64,000 nucleotides of DNA from Imbroritus primus (GTDB lineage Bacteria; Pseudomonadota; Gammaproteobacteria; Burkholderiales; Burkholderiaceae): positions 1,922,001 to 1,986,000 of the forward strand of contig NZ_OZ201293.1 of the NCBI RefSeq assembly GCF_964332355.1, in the 5' to 3' direction. Below are positions 1 to 9,792 of the stretch, in pieces. The translations under genes were made by a program, and so were the position numbers. Numbering within the stretch: position 1 is the stretch's first letter; each line of letters begins with the position of its first letter. A model generated the notes under the pieces. It saw only the letters and a program-made list of their open reading frames with translations. It was not told the origin of the DNA and searched no databases.

Positions 1-2374
1 ATTCGGCGCGCCGGCGACGATAACGCTCCGCGTAGCTATCGCTGGCCCGCAGTGCATCCTCGCACGCGGCGCGTCCGCGCGCGTCTCCCCCACGCCAGAG
101 ACGATACTGCTGGCTGGCCGGCAGCCCCGACATCCTTAGCAGACACGCGTAGGCATTCAGCCCTCTGCGCGCCCGCAGGAGCGCAACGATGCACGGCATG
201 CCATCGCGATCGTCCGCTCTATAGACCGCCTCCCGCTGTGCCATGGAGAGCGGCAGCGTAGCAAGCCAGCGGCAAAGCGGCTCGACTGGCAGACGTTTGT
301 CCAGCAGAACTGCGAGTAGCGACCTTCCGGTGGCATCGTGCGTACAGAGCACTTGGGTGAGTTCCACGGCTGGCAGCTGCAACTGCCGCATGGCATTGGG
401 CAACCAGGTATGCCGCTCGCCACTGCCTGGCATCCATGCAGCATGGAAAAGCGGATATGGCAGATCGTGCCGCTCGGTGAGCAATACAACCTGCTGGGCG
501 GGCTGCAGGCCAATCCGCTGCAGGAACGCCATGCAGTTCTGACGCAACGCCGTCGATACCGCGTCCACCCGCCGTGCATGTATCGGGGCGCGACAAGCAT
601 GTTGCAGCACCTTGCGCGCGAGCAGCATGCGATAGGACGACGACAGGCCGAACCGGTCGGCAATGTGCGCAACCGCCGCGGCGACATCCACTCCATCGCC
701 ACGGGCCAGCAGTATACAAAGCCAGCTATCACGATCCCGGCTGCATTCGGTCAGCAGATCGAGCACCTGCTCGGGCGCAAGGCTGCATCCGGTGCCTGGC
801 GCAAGGAGCCGGCCGATATTGTGCCGGGCGCATGCGTGCCCCAGGCTGCGCCAGAACAGCCCCGGGCTGTCGTCGGAGCGCTTCTGGAACAGGTTGAACT
901 GCATGGCGGGCGATAGTTCGGCAGCCTCGAGGAGCCGCTGCACAGCTTCGATCCGCTGCCTGTCACCCTCCCGCAACGCATCGCCGATGCTATGACCACG
1001 CCAGTCAGGTCGGTCGCAACGCACGTCGAACCATGCCGTCAGCAACGCATGCCGCGCCTGCTCGGGCAACGCGCGCAAGGACTCCGCGCATGCAGCCTGC
1101 AAGGCGTCGGTACTGCCGGTATCGAAAAGATGATGGAGGATGTCGAGCGTCATGCTGCCCGGCACGATCGTGATATCCGTGGATGTCCGTGGGCGGTCAT
1201 CCAGCACGAGGCTGACGGGCGCCGTGTAATAGGCCATGCGCTCACGTGCGCCCAGGAAGTCATCTGCCATCAGCACGGCACACTTGGCCGCGTCGCCGCG
1301 GCTAACAGTGCGCACATGCCGAGCCGGATGACGGGTATCGAACAGCGTCGTGACAAAACGCCTATCGCCTGCTTCGGATGTCTTGATCTGCAGCCCCAGC
1401 ACCAGCGGATGGCGCGCCGCCAGCAGGACGCGCACGGCACGGGACTTGCCACTGCGCACCGTCTCCGTAAACGCCTCGCACAGGTAATTGCCCCACTCGG
1501 CGTGGGGCAACAGGGTACGCCGCCCCTGCTGCAGCAAGTTCCGGAAGCCAGCCTCCAGCGCATGGCCACGATCGGCGACATCCTGCACCGTGGCATTCCC
1601 CGAAGCAACCGGATCCGCACCGAGAAACCGCGCCGCCCACCACATGGCAAGCTGCGTTCGCGGCAGCGCAGCGATTGCAGGAGACATCACGGGCGGCAAC
1701 ACACCGTGCGCACGTATGGACTGGTATGGCATGAACTTCTTTTCTTGCCGCCACTCCGGCATGAGAGGAATTTGTTCCCCTGCAGCGCGCCAGCCGACCG
1801 CGACAGCATCGCTGGTTGACCGGGCGGCATCGAACGCCCAGCACCGGCTGGCGATGGCGTGCATCAACGACGCGGGCGGCCCTGCACTGAATGCAATGCC
1901 ATGACTGGCGAGGTACGCCAGAAAACGCGTGGTGCAGAAAATCCTTCGCGCATCGAATGCGTTTGCGCCATGCTCCGCTACGAACAGACGCATCACCAAC
2001 GCGACGGCATGCGCTGCGATCTGACCATGCGGAGCGGGGGATGGATGAGCGCAAGCTGCTTGCAAATGCTGCCGCACGACTTCGAGCGCTTCGCGCGGCG
2101 TGCGCGCAGAATCTGCCGCCAGCACCGCAGGAGGACTGGCGGCATAGTCGTGGCGCGTACAAGCCAAGGGCGGCGGCGCCTGGCCCAGGAACAGCCGGAC
2201 AAATGCAGTCACGTTACGCGGATGGATCATGGCATGGCTGATCAGCATATCCACCATCTGCTCGGCTGCACGCCATGCCTGTACCTGCCCGGGCGAATCC
2301 TTCGGCATCGGATGTCCATCCGGGGATGAGGCGCGTGTTGCGGACCACGGGTACGAGCAGTTTGACGAAAACAT
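1..2374 (-). CDS. Large unrecognised protein, partial (C-terminus off the left edge)
   Basis: I do not recognise this protein. Reading the minus strand from an ATG at 2374, the frame stays open for about 791 residues to the window edge with no stop. The start is supported by GGAGGAAG just upstream. The N-terminus (MFSSNCSYPWS) is Ser/Pro-rich with no signal peptide or membrane segment. The rest looks mainly helical, rich in Ala, Leu, Arg, His and Cys, for example LARGDGVDVAAAVAHIAD and GDAAKCAVLMADDFLG. There are no obvious nucleotide-binding or catalytic motifs. It is divergent from the lactate permease gene. Large, soluble, helical proteins with a Ser/Pro-rich start are common among type III effectors of this bacterial group, but that is inference only. 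The long ORFs on the plus strand here are shadows of this frame. Confidence 0.72.
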   Translation of the reverse strand, partial: MFSSNCSYPWSATRASSPDGHPMPKDSPGQVQAWRAAEQMVDMLISHAMIHPRNVTAFVRLFLGQAPPPLACTRHDYAASPPAVLAADSARTPREALEVVRQHLQAACAHPSPAPHGQIAAHAVALVMRLFVAEHGANAFDARRIFCTTRFLAYLASHGIAFSAGPPASLMHAIASRCWAFDAARSTSDAVAVGWRAAGEQIPLMPEWRQEKKFMPYQSIRAHGVLPPVMSPAIAALPRTQLAMWWAARFLGADPVASGNATVQDVADRGHALEAGFRNLLQQGRRTLLPHAEWGNYLCEAFTETVRSGKSRAVRVLLAARHPLVLGLQIKTSEAGDRRFVTTLFDTRHPARHVRTVSRGDAAKCAVLMADDFLGARERMAYYTAPVSLVLDDRPRTSTDITIVPGSMTLDILHHLFDTGSTDALQAACAESLRALPEQARHALLTAWFDVRCDRPDWRGHSIGDALREGDRQRIEAVQRLLEAAELSPAMQFNLFQKRSDDSPGLFWRSLGHACARHNIGRLLAPGTGCSLAPEQVLDLLTECSRDRDSWLCILLARGDGVDVAAAVAHIADRFGLSSSYRMLLARKVLQHACRAPIHARRVDAVSTALRQNCMAFLQRIGLQPAQQVVLLTERHDLPYPLFHAAWMPGSGERHTWLPNAMRQLQLPAVELTQVLCTHDATGRSLLAVLLDKRLPVEPLCRWLATLPLSMAQREAVYRADDRDGMPCIVALLRARRGLNAYACLLRMSGLPASQQYRLWRGGDARGRAACEDALRASDSYAERYRRRRAE

Positions 2375-2665
2375 AGTCTTCCTCCCGTATCTGACAATCG
2401 ACACACCGCGCCGCGCCGTTCAAAGCGCAGCAAGTCCCCGAGGCTATGGATAACGCACGTTGACTCCAAGTAAACGATTGCAAACTGAACAGGCTGCTTC
2501 GCGCTTGCTGACAAACCCTGGCTGAGGCCGCTGCGCCGCAGCAACAGTCCCTACAGTTTTTTCTTGCAAGGCGTGGCGTCTTGTCCGAGAGTCATGCGCA
2601 GAGCACCGATGTGTCCTGCGGCGCACAGTCCGGCCGCACATCAATAGCCAGGGAGAATATCCATC
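2375..2665. other. Divergent intergenic region before the lactate permease
   Basis: These 291 bases separate the left-edge minus-strand gene from lctP and must carry both promoters. I see no convincing -35/-10 pair, no clear operator and no RNA element. An AGGGAGAA ribosome-binding site lies directly before the lctP ATG at 2666. Confidence 0.4.
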
Positions 2666-4336
2666 ATGTGGAGTCAGATTTACGATCCGTTCAGCAATAT
2701 GGCGTTATCCACGCTCGTCGCCGGCATCCCGATCGTCGTCCTGCTTGCGGGCATCGCGTTTTTCCATATCCAGGCGCACATTGCCGCGGCGCTCGCCCTC
2801 ATCACCGGCATTATCGTCGCAGCCTTTGCCTTCGGCATGCCGGTGGAAATGGCCAGCAAGGCAGCCGGACTCGGTATTGCCTCGGGCCTGTTCCCCATTG
2901 GCTGGATCGTGCTCAACATCATCTTCCTGCATCGCCTCACCACGCTGAATGGCTCCTTCAAGGTGCTGCAGAACTCGATATCCGGCATCACCGAGGACCG
3001 GCGCCTGCAATTGCTGCTCGTGGCCTTTGCCTTCGGCGCGTTCTTCGAGGGCGCCGCCGGTTTCGGCACGCCGGTCGCGGTTACCGGCGCCATCCTCATC
3101 GGTCTGGGATTCTCGCCGCTGGCAGCCTCCGGGCTGGCGCTCATCGCCAACACCGCGCCGGTGGCTTACGGCGCGCTCGGTGCACCGGTTATCGGCCTGG
3201 CTGCGGTCACCGGTCTTGACCTGCTCCAGCTGTCGGCCATGATCGGCCGGCAACTGCCCTTCTTCTCGGTACTCGTGCCGTTCTGGCTGATCTGGGCCTT
3301 CGCCGGTTTTCGCGGCATGCTGGCCATCTGGCCGGCAATTCTCGTCACCGGCGTCAGTTTTGCGGTGCCGCAGTTCCTGGTCTCCAACTTCCATGGCCCC
3401 TGGCTCGTCGACGTGATCGCCTCGCTGGTTTCGATGGGATGCCTGACGCTATTCCTGCGCGTGTGGCAACCCAAGGAAATCTGGCGCACGACCAAGCTGG
3501 CCGGCCGCAATGACGACTCCAAGGCGGAAGATCCGGAAGCGGCCGCCGCCGAACTGCGCAGCGGCGCCGCCAATATCTCGGTGGCGCGTGCCTGGCTGCC
3601 GTGGATCATCCTCACGGTATTCGTCTTCCTGTGGGGCATTCCGCAATTCAAGAAACTCGTGGACGCGTTATGGGCGTTCAAGTTCGCTATCCCGGGGCTC
3701 GACCAGATGGTCGTGAAGATGCCGCCGGTGGTGCCCGCTGCGCACCCGGAGGCGGCAGTGTTCAACTTCAACCTGCTCTCGATGGCAGGCACAGGCATTC
3801 TCGTTTCCGCGCTCGTGGGCGGCCTGCTGATGGGCTACTCCATTCCGCGTCTGTTCAAGGAGTACTGGAACACCATCAAGCTGGTGAAGTACTCGCTGCT
3901 GACCATCTGCGCCATGTTCGGCGTCGGCTATCTCACGCGCTACTCCGGGCTCGACGCGACGCTCGGCCTGGCCTTTGCGCATACCGGCGTGTTCTACCCG
4001 CTGTTCGGCACCATGCTCGGCTGGCTGGGTGTGGCGTTGACAGGTTCCGACACCGCCTCCAACGTGCTGTTCGGCGGTCTGCAGAAAACCACCGCCGAGC
4101 AGCTGGGCCTGTCGCCGATTCTCATGGCCTCCGCCAACAGCTCGGGCGGCGTGATGGGCAAGATGATCGATGCGCAGTCCATCGTGGTAGCTTCGACGGC
4201 GACCAAATGGTACGGGCACGAAGGCACGATCCTGCGCTATGTGTTCTTCCACTCGCTGGTGCTCGCGCTGCTGGTGGGCGGGCTGGTGACGCTGCAGGCG
4301 TATGTGGATCCGTTTACGAGGTTGGTGGTGCACTGA
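2666..4336 (+). CDS. lctP: L-lactate permease, LctP family
   Basis: This 556-residue inner-membrane protein belongs to the LctP/LldP family, which takes up lactate (and often glycolate) with protons. Many hydrophobic helices run through the whole length. The family-typical stretches GAFFEGAAGFGTPVAV (near residue 130) and TGSDTASNVLFGGLQ (near 455) are present, as is the C-terminal SANSSGGVMGKMIDAQS region. The length equals the family norm of about 550. The ATG is chosen because AGGGAGAA precedes it; a TTG-started reading frame overlapping it is a shadow. No lactate dehydrogenase gene lies next to it in the window, so it is probably transcribed alone, ending at the terminator near 4381. Confidence 0.95.
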   Translation: MWSQIYDPFSNMALSTLVAGIPIVVLLAGIAFFHIQAHIAAALALITGIIVAAFAFGMPVEMASKAAGLGIASGLFPIGWIVLNIIFLHRLTTLNGSFKVLQNSISGITEDRRLQLLLVAFAFGAFFEGAAGFGTPVAVTGAILIGLGFSPLAASGLALIANTAPVAYGALGAPVIGLAAVTGLDLLQLSAMIGRQLPFFSVLVPFWLIWAFAGFRGMLAIWPAILVTGVSFAVPQFLVSNFHGPWLVDVIASLVSMGCLTLFLRVWQPKEIWRTTKLAGRNDDSKAEDPEAAAAELRSGAANISVARAWLPWIILTVFVFLWGIPQFKKLVDALWAFKFAIPGLDQMVVKMPPVVPAAHPEAAVFNFNLLSMAGTGILVSALVGGLLMGYSIPRLFKEYWNTIKLVKYSLLTICAMFGVGYLTRYSGLDATLGLAFAHTGVFYPLFGTMLGWLGVALTGSDTASNVLFGGLQKTTAEQLGLSPILMASANSSGGVMGKMIDAQSIVVASTATKWYGHEGTILRYVFFHSLVLALLVGGLVTLQAYVDPFTRLVVH

Positions 4337-4380
4337 GGCTGGCGTCCAGTAACAGCCAGAGACACAACCTGATATCCGGA

Positions 4381-4406
4381 ACGGCTCCTGCGGGAGCCGT
4401 TTTTTA
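4381..4406 (+). terminator. Rho-independent terminator after lctP
   Basis: A perfect 8-base stem, ACGGCTCC with GGAGCCGT, closes a TGCG loop and is followed by a run of T. It lies 45 bases after the lctP stop codon. Confidence 0.9.
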
Positions 4407-5113
4407 TTGGTCGAGCAGAACCATCTCTGCTTCATCGGATGCACACAGGAGATGCTTTGGCTATAGCTATTGCAACTGATGCACTATCGTCGACAAGCAG
4501 TCGCATATCGACAGCAAAGACCGTGCGTGGAAATCGATGCGGATTCAAGCTGACAGATGAAGCCTACCGCTACGGGATTAAGGCCAGGCAATGTATCGAG
4601 CAGGTACGACATTAGGGGGATGGCGCATCGTTGAGGGTAGCGGCAGCTCAGAAAAATTCTCGTTCTCCTCCATTGCCGCGCATGCATCCAACTGCAACAT
4701 ATGTCCCCACCGGCAAGGCGACCTCACAATAATTCACGAATTATTTGCAATATGGAAAGAATGCGAAACAGGAAGCCCATCGGTTAACACGGCCGACCGT
4801 CATACCCGAGGAAGCTATCGGGCAGAGTGTTCCCTGACATCTTGCAGCGGCTGGCAATCCTACGGAAAGGAGGTGAGATGGTGGCATATCTTCAGATCAC
4901 GTGAATTTTTGTAAAACGACGTCTGGCATCGCGTCTCTGCATTCCTAGAATGTGCATGCATGCTCGCGAGAAAACACTGTGCTACCCCGTCGTCGACCAG
5001 GTACCTACGCGAGCATACAGCTCGATTTCCTGTCACCACGACTTGGCGCCAAGCGTTGTCTCGGCTGCATGAGAAACAGAGCCAAGCCCAAACCAGCACA
5101 TCAAGGAGTATTC
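4407..5113. other. Gene-poor, lower-GC intergenic stretch
   Basis: About 700 bases are visibly richer in A and T than the neighbouring genes. The short frames here (for example 4591-4914 on the plus strand) have no ribosome-binding site and unnatural composition, so I do not call them. Nothing matches a promoter or RNA element that I recognise, and no TTCG-N16-TTCG (hrpII) box is seen. The composition fits DNA acquired together with the following gene. Confidence 0.45.
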
Positions 5114-6076
5114 ATGGAGTCTGCGTCGATCACCAGCCAGTACCCTGCAAGAGCCATCACCCCCGCACCTATCACGGTTCCGGTGCCAACTACTGCGAGT
5201 ACATCGCAGACCACGACTACCATCGCGCCACAAGATCGGGCTTCGCGCCATGCAACAAACAACGCGAACACATACGCCTCCCAAACAGCCAGCACATTCG
5301 CTTCAGGCAATGCCCTCCATGCAAGACTGCCTTTGGCAGCGTTGCCTCTTGGTCATATTCAAGAGCCTCCTGCGATACCAATCGCTCCGGCACAGAACGC
5401 CACAGTGGTAACCTCCGTCACATCCACGACGACCACAACCAGTACGCTAGCACCGTCATCTGCCCTCATGGCACGGTCGCGTCGTGATACCCAACCATCG
5501 TTCGTTCAACGCTTGAGCCGCTTGTTCCACAGCGAGCCAGCATCCCAATCCAAGCACAAGAGCGAAAAGCATCAGGAAAAATTCAGCAATGGGGGCCACG
5601 AATATGTTTCGCGGCAAGAGCACGCCAATATCGACGATAAGCCGTTTGATGGCATCCGTATCAAATCGTCTGGAAAGGCAGTAATCGTCGATAAGAAAGC
5701 CTATATGCGATCGGCCTGGCAGGCACTGCCAGCCGCCCTCGACGCCGCTTATGAGGTTGCACGTGTAAGATTGGAGGCGACTTCGGGGGCTGAGCTGGAT
5801 AGAGTGGAGTTCACGGCGATTTGCAGAATCATCTCCAAGCTTGGGCAGGACAAAAAACTAGCCCCTCGAGTCAAGTTGCAGGCAATTCTTCCTGTGTCGC
5901 TCGTTTATTTTCACGCAGACTTACAAGGAATATCGATAGACAAGGTCAACGCTGCGATCCATGGCCTATTCAAGGAAGAGCTTGTCGAGCACACATTCAG
6001 CCTGAATCGGCCGGCCTTCTGCATTGACAATGGCAGGGCAATTGCACTTCATCCTGTTATCTACAAGGAACAGTAA
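5114..6076 (+). CDS. Unrecognised protein with effector-like N-terminus
   Basis: The product has 320 residues from the ATG at 5114, which sits behind a good AAGGAG site; an earlier in-frame start at 4952 has no such site. Residues 1-120 are a low-complexity Ser/Thr/Ala/Pro stretch with runs such as TTTT and almost no acidic residues. Next comes a basic linker (residues 120-170, SKHKSEKHQEK). The last 140 residues form a normal-looking globular domain, from KPFDGIRIKSSGKA to HPVIYKEQ. There is no classical signal peptide or membrane helix. A disordered, hydroxylated N-terminus followed by a compact domain is typical of type III secreted effectors, but no hrp box is visible and I cannot assign an activity. 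The gene is lower in GC than its neighbours, which suggests horizontal transfer. Confidence 0.7.
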   Translation: MESASITSQYPARAITPAPITVPVPTTASTSQTTTTIAPQDRASRHATNNANTYASQTASTFASGNALHARLPLAALPLGHIQEPPAIPIAPAQNATVVTSVTSTTTTTSTLAPSSALMARSRRDTQPSFVQRLSRLFHSEPASQSKHKSEKHQEKFSNGGHEYVSRQEHANIDDKPFDGIRIKSSGKAVIVDKKAYMRSAWQALPAALDAAYEVARVRLEATSGAELDRVEFTAICRIISKLGQDKKLAPRVKLQAILPVSLVYFHADLQGISIDKVNAAIHGLFKEELVEHTFSLNRPAFCIDNGRAIALHPVIYKEQ

Positions 6077-6148
6077 TCCGGCATGGGGCTGTGCACAAAT
6101 GTGTAAGCCAAGGTCCCTCACCCGATGAGGACGCTTCCAGGGAAAGCA

Positions 6149-6679
6149 TCAGAGTTGCAAGGCGACACCCAGCACCGCCCCTGCCACGATCAGCCACAGC
6201 GGCGACACCCGCGTCAGCAGCGTGACCAGCAAGGCCACCGCCGTGAAACAGAGTGCAACGACCGAATGATCCACACCGCGCGCGAGGATCACGCCAGTGG
6301 AGAGCAGCAGGCCAATGGTCAGCGGCGCCAGCCCGCGGCGCAGCAGGCCGGGCCAGCGCGCTTGCGGATTGCGGCCGGCGAAAATCTCGAAGGCGACAGC
6401 GGCGATGGCCGAGGGGGCGCTGATGGCGAGCATCGTGACCCAGGCGCCCAGTACGCCGGCCACGTGCCAGCCGAACAGCGCGACGAACAACACGTTGGGA
6501 CCGGGTGCAGCCTGGGAGATGGCGTACAGGGCGGCGAATTGTTCGTTCGTCATCCAGGCGTTGGTTTCCACGAGGAAGCGGTGCATGTCGGGCAGCACCG
6601 AACTGGCGCCACCGATGGCCAGCAGCGAGACAGAAGCGAAATACCAACCGAGGCTCAGCAGGACGTCCAGCGGTGTCAT
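6149..6679 (-). CDS. chrA: CHR-family (chromate-type) transporter, second half-size subunit
   Basis: The 176-residue membrane protein belongs to the short-chain chromate ion transporter (CHR) family. It has about five or six hydrophobic helices and the family-typical stretches GGASSVLPDMHRFLV and QAAPGPNVLFVALFGW. The ATG at 6679 overlaps the stop of the upstream gene as ATGA, so the two are translationally coupled. Short CHR proteins usually work as pairs that together equal one long ChrA. Chromate or sulfate efflux is the family assignment; the real substrate cannot be read from the sequence. A longer in-frame reading that starts at 7114 would run through the sister gene and is rejected. 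Confidence 0.9.
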   Translation of the reverse strand: MTPLDVLLSLGWYFASVSLLAIGGASSVLPDMHRFLVETNAWMTNEQFAALYAISQAAPGPNVLFVALFGWHVAGVLGAWVTMLAISAPSAIAAVAFEIFAGRNPQARWPGLLRRGLAPLTIGLLLSTGVILARGVDHSVVALCFTAVALLVTLLTRVSPLWLIVAGAVLGVALQL

Positions 6680-7362
6680 GCGGAATCCTTCGGCGAGCGC
6701 ATGGCATCGGGCACGGTTCCATCTTCGGTCTGCGGCTCGAGCTCTGCCGCCGCCGCATCTTGCCGGACCGCTGATGGCGGCACGGCCACGCCCAGCGGGG
6801 TACGCGCTGCCCGGCGCATGGCCCATGCTTCCATGGCAATACCGGTCGGGATCATCACGGCCATGACCGACACGAGCGGCAGGCGCAGGATGCCGATGGC
6901 CAACAATGCGCCACCGCCCATGATGGCCGCCCGCACCGTCCGCGGTTGCGCGAGCGCCATGCGGATGCCGGTGGCGAGCACCAGGCCGGCGGATACTGCC
7001 ATCATGCCTTGCAGCATGTGCCGCACGAAAGCGAGATTGCTGTAATGGGCGTAGATGCTGGCAATCACGAGGATCAGCACCATCGGCACCAGCACGAGCC
7101 CCGAGAATGCGCAAACCGCTCCGCGCAGGCCGGCATAGCGGTAACCGAGCATCAGCGAAATATTGACGACATTCGGCCCTGGCAAGACCTGGGCGATGCT
7201 GAACAGCTCGGCGAACTCGCGGTCGTCCATCCAGCGATTGCGCTCGACGATGGCGCGCCGCACGAATGGCATGACCCCACCAAAGCCAGACAGGCCCATG
7301 CGGGAAAACTCGGTAAAGAGCCGCCCCGCCGGCGGCGGAAATGGCTCGCGGGGGGAGTTCAT
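6676..7362 (-). CDS. chrA: CHR-family (chromate-type) transporter, first half-size subunit
   Basis: This 228-residue protein is homologous to its downstream partner. It shows the same signature near the N-terminus, GFGGVMPFVRRAIVERNRWMDD and then AQVLPGPNVVNISLMLGY, followed by hydrophobic helices. The C-terminal 40 residues are polar and probably cytoplasmic. The start lies 10 bases after the parC stop, so it is likely carried on the parC transcript. The two halves probably arose by duplication and form an antiparallel heterodimer in the inner membrane, which is known for paired short CHR proteins and inferred here. Confidence 0.9.
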   Translation of the reverse strand: MNSPREPFPPPAGRLFTEFSRMGLSGFGGVMPFVRRAIVERNRWMDDREFAELFSIAQVLPGPNVVNISLMLGYRYAGLRGAVCAFSGLVLVPMVLILVIASIYAHYSNLAFVRHMLQGMMAVSAGLVLATGIRMALAQPRTVRAAIMGGGALLAIGILRLPLVSVMAVMIPTGIAMEAWAMRRAARTPLGVAVPPSAVRQDAAAAELEPQTEDGTVPDAMRSPKDSA

Positions 7363-7372
7363 CGGTCGTCGG

Positions 7373-9694
7373 TCACGCGTCGGAATCGGTGAGCGGCAAC
7401 GACAACTGCGCCGCCTTCAGTTTGGGCTCGAACAGGTGCCCCTTGCGGGCCCGCTTGCCGATATATGACGCCAGTGCCTTGCCGTCGAGCAGGTAGGAGG
7501 CCTCTCGGTTGCCACGGCCGTTGCCGCTGACCATCACGCCCTGCGCGCCGACAGCGGCGACGGCAGCCAGCGTGTCCTTGGCATCGACTTCCATCAGGAT
7601 CACGCCACGTCCGCCGCTAGCCAGGGTTTTCATCTCGCCTATCGGGAACACGAGCAGGCGGCCCTGTGCAGACATACAGGCAATGTGGGCAGCATCCTCG
7701 GGGACTGGTGCGGGCTTATTCACGGTATCGCCATCATCCATGGTGATGAACGACTTGCCGCCCTTTTGCCGGCTCGTCATATCGCCAATCGAAGCCATGA
7801 AACCATTGCCCGATGCCACCGATAGTACCAGCCGCTGGCTGGCCGCGCCGGCAAAGAACTGGGCAATGCGCGAACCGGGCTGCAGTTCGATCAGCGAGTT
7901 GACCGGCACGCCATCACCGCGCCCACCCGGCAATCCGGCTACCGGCACGGAGTACACGCGGCCGTTGCTGCCGAAGACCAGCAGCGTATCGACGGAGCGG
8001 CACTCGAACGTCCCGTACAGGCTGTCGCCCGCCTTGAAGGTAAATTGCTGCGCGTCGTGGCCATGGCCCTGGCGCGTCCGTACCCAGCCCTTCTCGGACA
8101 GCACGACGGTCAGCGGCTCGTCCACGATGCGGATCTCAGCGGCAGCCCGGCGCTCTTCCTGGATCAGCGTGCGGCGTTCGTCCCCGTACTGCTTGGCATC
8201 GGTCTCGATTTCCTTGATGATGCGGCGCTTCATCAGGCTTTCGGAGCCGAGCAGGTTTTCCAGCTCCTGCTTTTCTTCACGCAGGTTCTTCAGTTCCTGC
8301 TCGATACGGATCGCCTCCAGCCGCGCCAGCTGGCGCAGGCGGATCTCGAGGATGTCCTCGGCCTGCCGGTCGGACAGCTTGAAGGCTTCGATCAGTGCGG
8401 CCTTGGGCTCGTCGCTCTCGCGGATGATGCGGATCACCTCGTCGATGTTCAGCAGGACGAGCATGCGTCCTTCGAGGATATGGATGCGGTCGTCGACCTT
8501 GCCGAGGCGGTACTGCGTGCGGCGTGTGACCGTGGCAAAGCGGAAGCTGATCCATTCCTGCAGGATCTCGGGCAGCGCCTTCTGGCGCGGACGGCCATCC
8601 ATGCCGATCATCACGAGGTTGATGGCGGCGCCCGATTCGAGGCTGGTATGCGCGAGCAGCGTATTAATGAATTCCTGCTGCTCGATGTTCTTGCTCTTCG
8701 GCTCGAACACCAGACGCACTGGCGCATCCTTGCCAGACTCGTCGCGTACCGTGTCGAGCACCGCCAGCAGGCTTTGCTTGAGTTGCAACTGGTCGGAGGT
8801 GAGTGCCTTCTTGCCGGTCTTGACCTTGGGATTGGTCAACTCCTCGATTTCCTCGAGTACCTTCTGCGCCGAGGTGCCCGGCGGCAGTTCATTGACCACC
8901 AGCTGCCACTGGCCGCGCGCCATCTCCTCGATGGTCCAGCGGGCGCGCACCTTGAGGCTGCCGCGACCACTTTCGTAGATCTGGGCGATATCCGTTGCCG
9001 ACGAAATGATCTGTCCGCCGCCCGGGTAGTCGGGGCCGGGCATGATTTCCAGCAACTCGGCCAGGGACAGACGCGGATTGCGGATCAGCGCCACGGTCGC
9101 GGCAGCAACTTCGCGGAGGTTGTGCGGCGGAATTTCCGTAGCCATACCGACCGCGATACCAGACGCACCATTGAGCAGCACAAATGGCAAGCGTGCCGGC
9201 AGCAACTGCGGCTCTTCCATCGACCCGTCATAGTTGGGAATGAAATCCGCGGTGCCCTGGTCAAGTTCTTCGAGCAGCAGGCGTGCGATCGGCGTGAGGC
9301 GCGCCTCGGTGTAGCGCATCGCCGCCGCGCCATCGCCGTCGCGCGAACCGAAATTGCCCTGCCCATCGATCAGCGGATAGCGCAACGAGAAATCCTGGGC
9401 CAGCCGCACCAGCGCATCATAGGCCGACTGGTCACCATGCGGGTGGAACTTGCCGAGCACGTCGCCGACCACGCGTGCCGACTTCACCGGCTTGCTGTCG
9501 GCACGCAGCCCCATCTCGTGCATGGCGTAAAGAATGCGCCGCTGCACGGGCTTCTGCCCGTCCGCCACCTCGGGCAACGCGCGCCCCTTGACCACGCTGA
9601 TGGCGTAGTCGAGATAGGCGCGTTCGGCGTAGTCCGCCAACGTCAGAGAATCGGGCGATTCCTGCGGGGCGAAAGCAATGTCTTGTTGATCCAT
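7373..9694 (-). CDS. parC: DNA topoisomerase IV subunit A
   Basis: ParC cuts and rejoins DNA so that topoisomerase IV can unlink daughter chromosomes. The 773 residues fit the ParC norm. The catalytic Tyr128 follows Arg127 in AAMRYTEARL. The quinolone-binding helix region is intact around GKFHPHGDQSAYDALVR. A coiled-coil stretch rich in Glu/Lys (about residues 430-530) and C-terminal beta-pinwheel blades follow. The C-terminal domain is shorter than that of GyrA and lacks a GyrA box (QRRGGRG), which supports ParC over GyrA, as does the neighbouring parE. Confidence 0.97.
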   Translation of the reverse strand: MDQQDIAFAPQESPDSLTLADYAERAYLDYAISVVKGRALPEVADGQKPVQRRILYAMHEMGLRADSKPVKSARVVGDVLGKFHPHGDQSAYDALVRLAQDFSLRYPLIDGQGNFGSRDGDGAAAMRYTEARLTPIARLLLEELDQGTADFIPNYDGSMEEPQLLPARLPFVLLNGASGIAVGMATEIPPHNLREVAAATVALIRNPRLSLAELLEIMPGPDYPGGGQIISSATDIAQIYESGRGSLKVRARWTIEEMARGQWQLVVNELPPGTSAQKVLEEIEELTNPKVKTGKKALTSDQLQLKQSLLAVLDTVRDESGKDAPVRLVFEPKSKNIEQQEFINTLLAHTSLESGAAINLVMIGMDGRPRQKALPEILQEWISFRFATVTRRTQYRLGKVDDRIHILEGRMLVLLNIDEVIRIIRESDEPKAALIEAFKLSDRQAEDILEIRLRQLARLEAIRIEQELKNLREEKQELENLLGSESLMKRRIIKEIETDAKQYGDERRTLIQEERRAAAEIRIVDEPLTVVLSEKGWVRTRQGHGHDAQQFTFKAGDSLYGTFECRSVDTLLVFGSNGRVYSVPVAGLPGGRGDGVPVNSLIELQPGSRIAQFFAGAASQRLVLSVASGNGFMASIGDMTSRQKGGKSFITMDDGDTVNKPAPVPEDAAHIACMSAQGRLLVFPIGEMKTLASGGRGVILMEVDAKDTLAAVAAVGAQGVMVSGNGRGNREASYLLDGKALASYIGKRARKGHLFEPKLKAAQLSLPLTDSDA

Positions 9695-9792
9695 CGGGTT
9701 TCAGACGAGGAGGAAATAGTGGGAGGATGCGAAAGGCGATACGGGCACGGCATGCGCCCATACGGCAAGGACCGGTTTGCAGGCGCTCGGCA

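Noticed and set aside
992..1819. 275-codon open frame on the plus strand near the left edge
   Set aside because: It is antisense to the open minus-strand frame that continues off the window, and it has no ribosome-binding site and unnatural composition.
4591..4914. 107-codon frame in the gene-poor stretch
   Set aside because: No ribosome-binding site and no recognisable fold; not distinguishable from chance.
6125..7045. 306-codon plus-strand frame over the chromate transporter genes
   Set aside because: Shadow of two clear membrane-protein genes; very rich in Arg, Gln, His and Gly.
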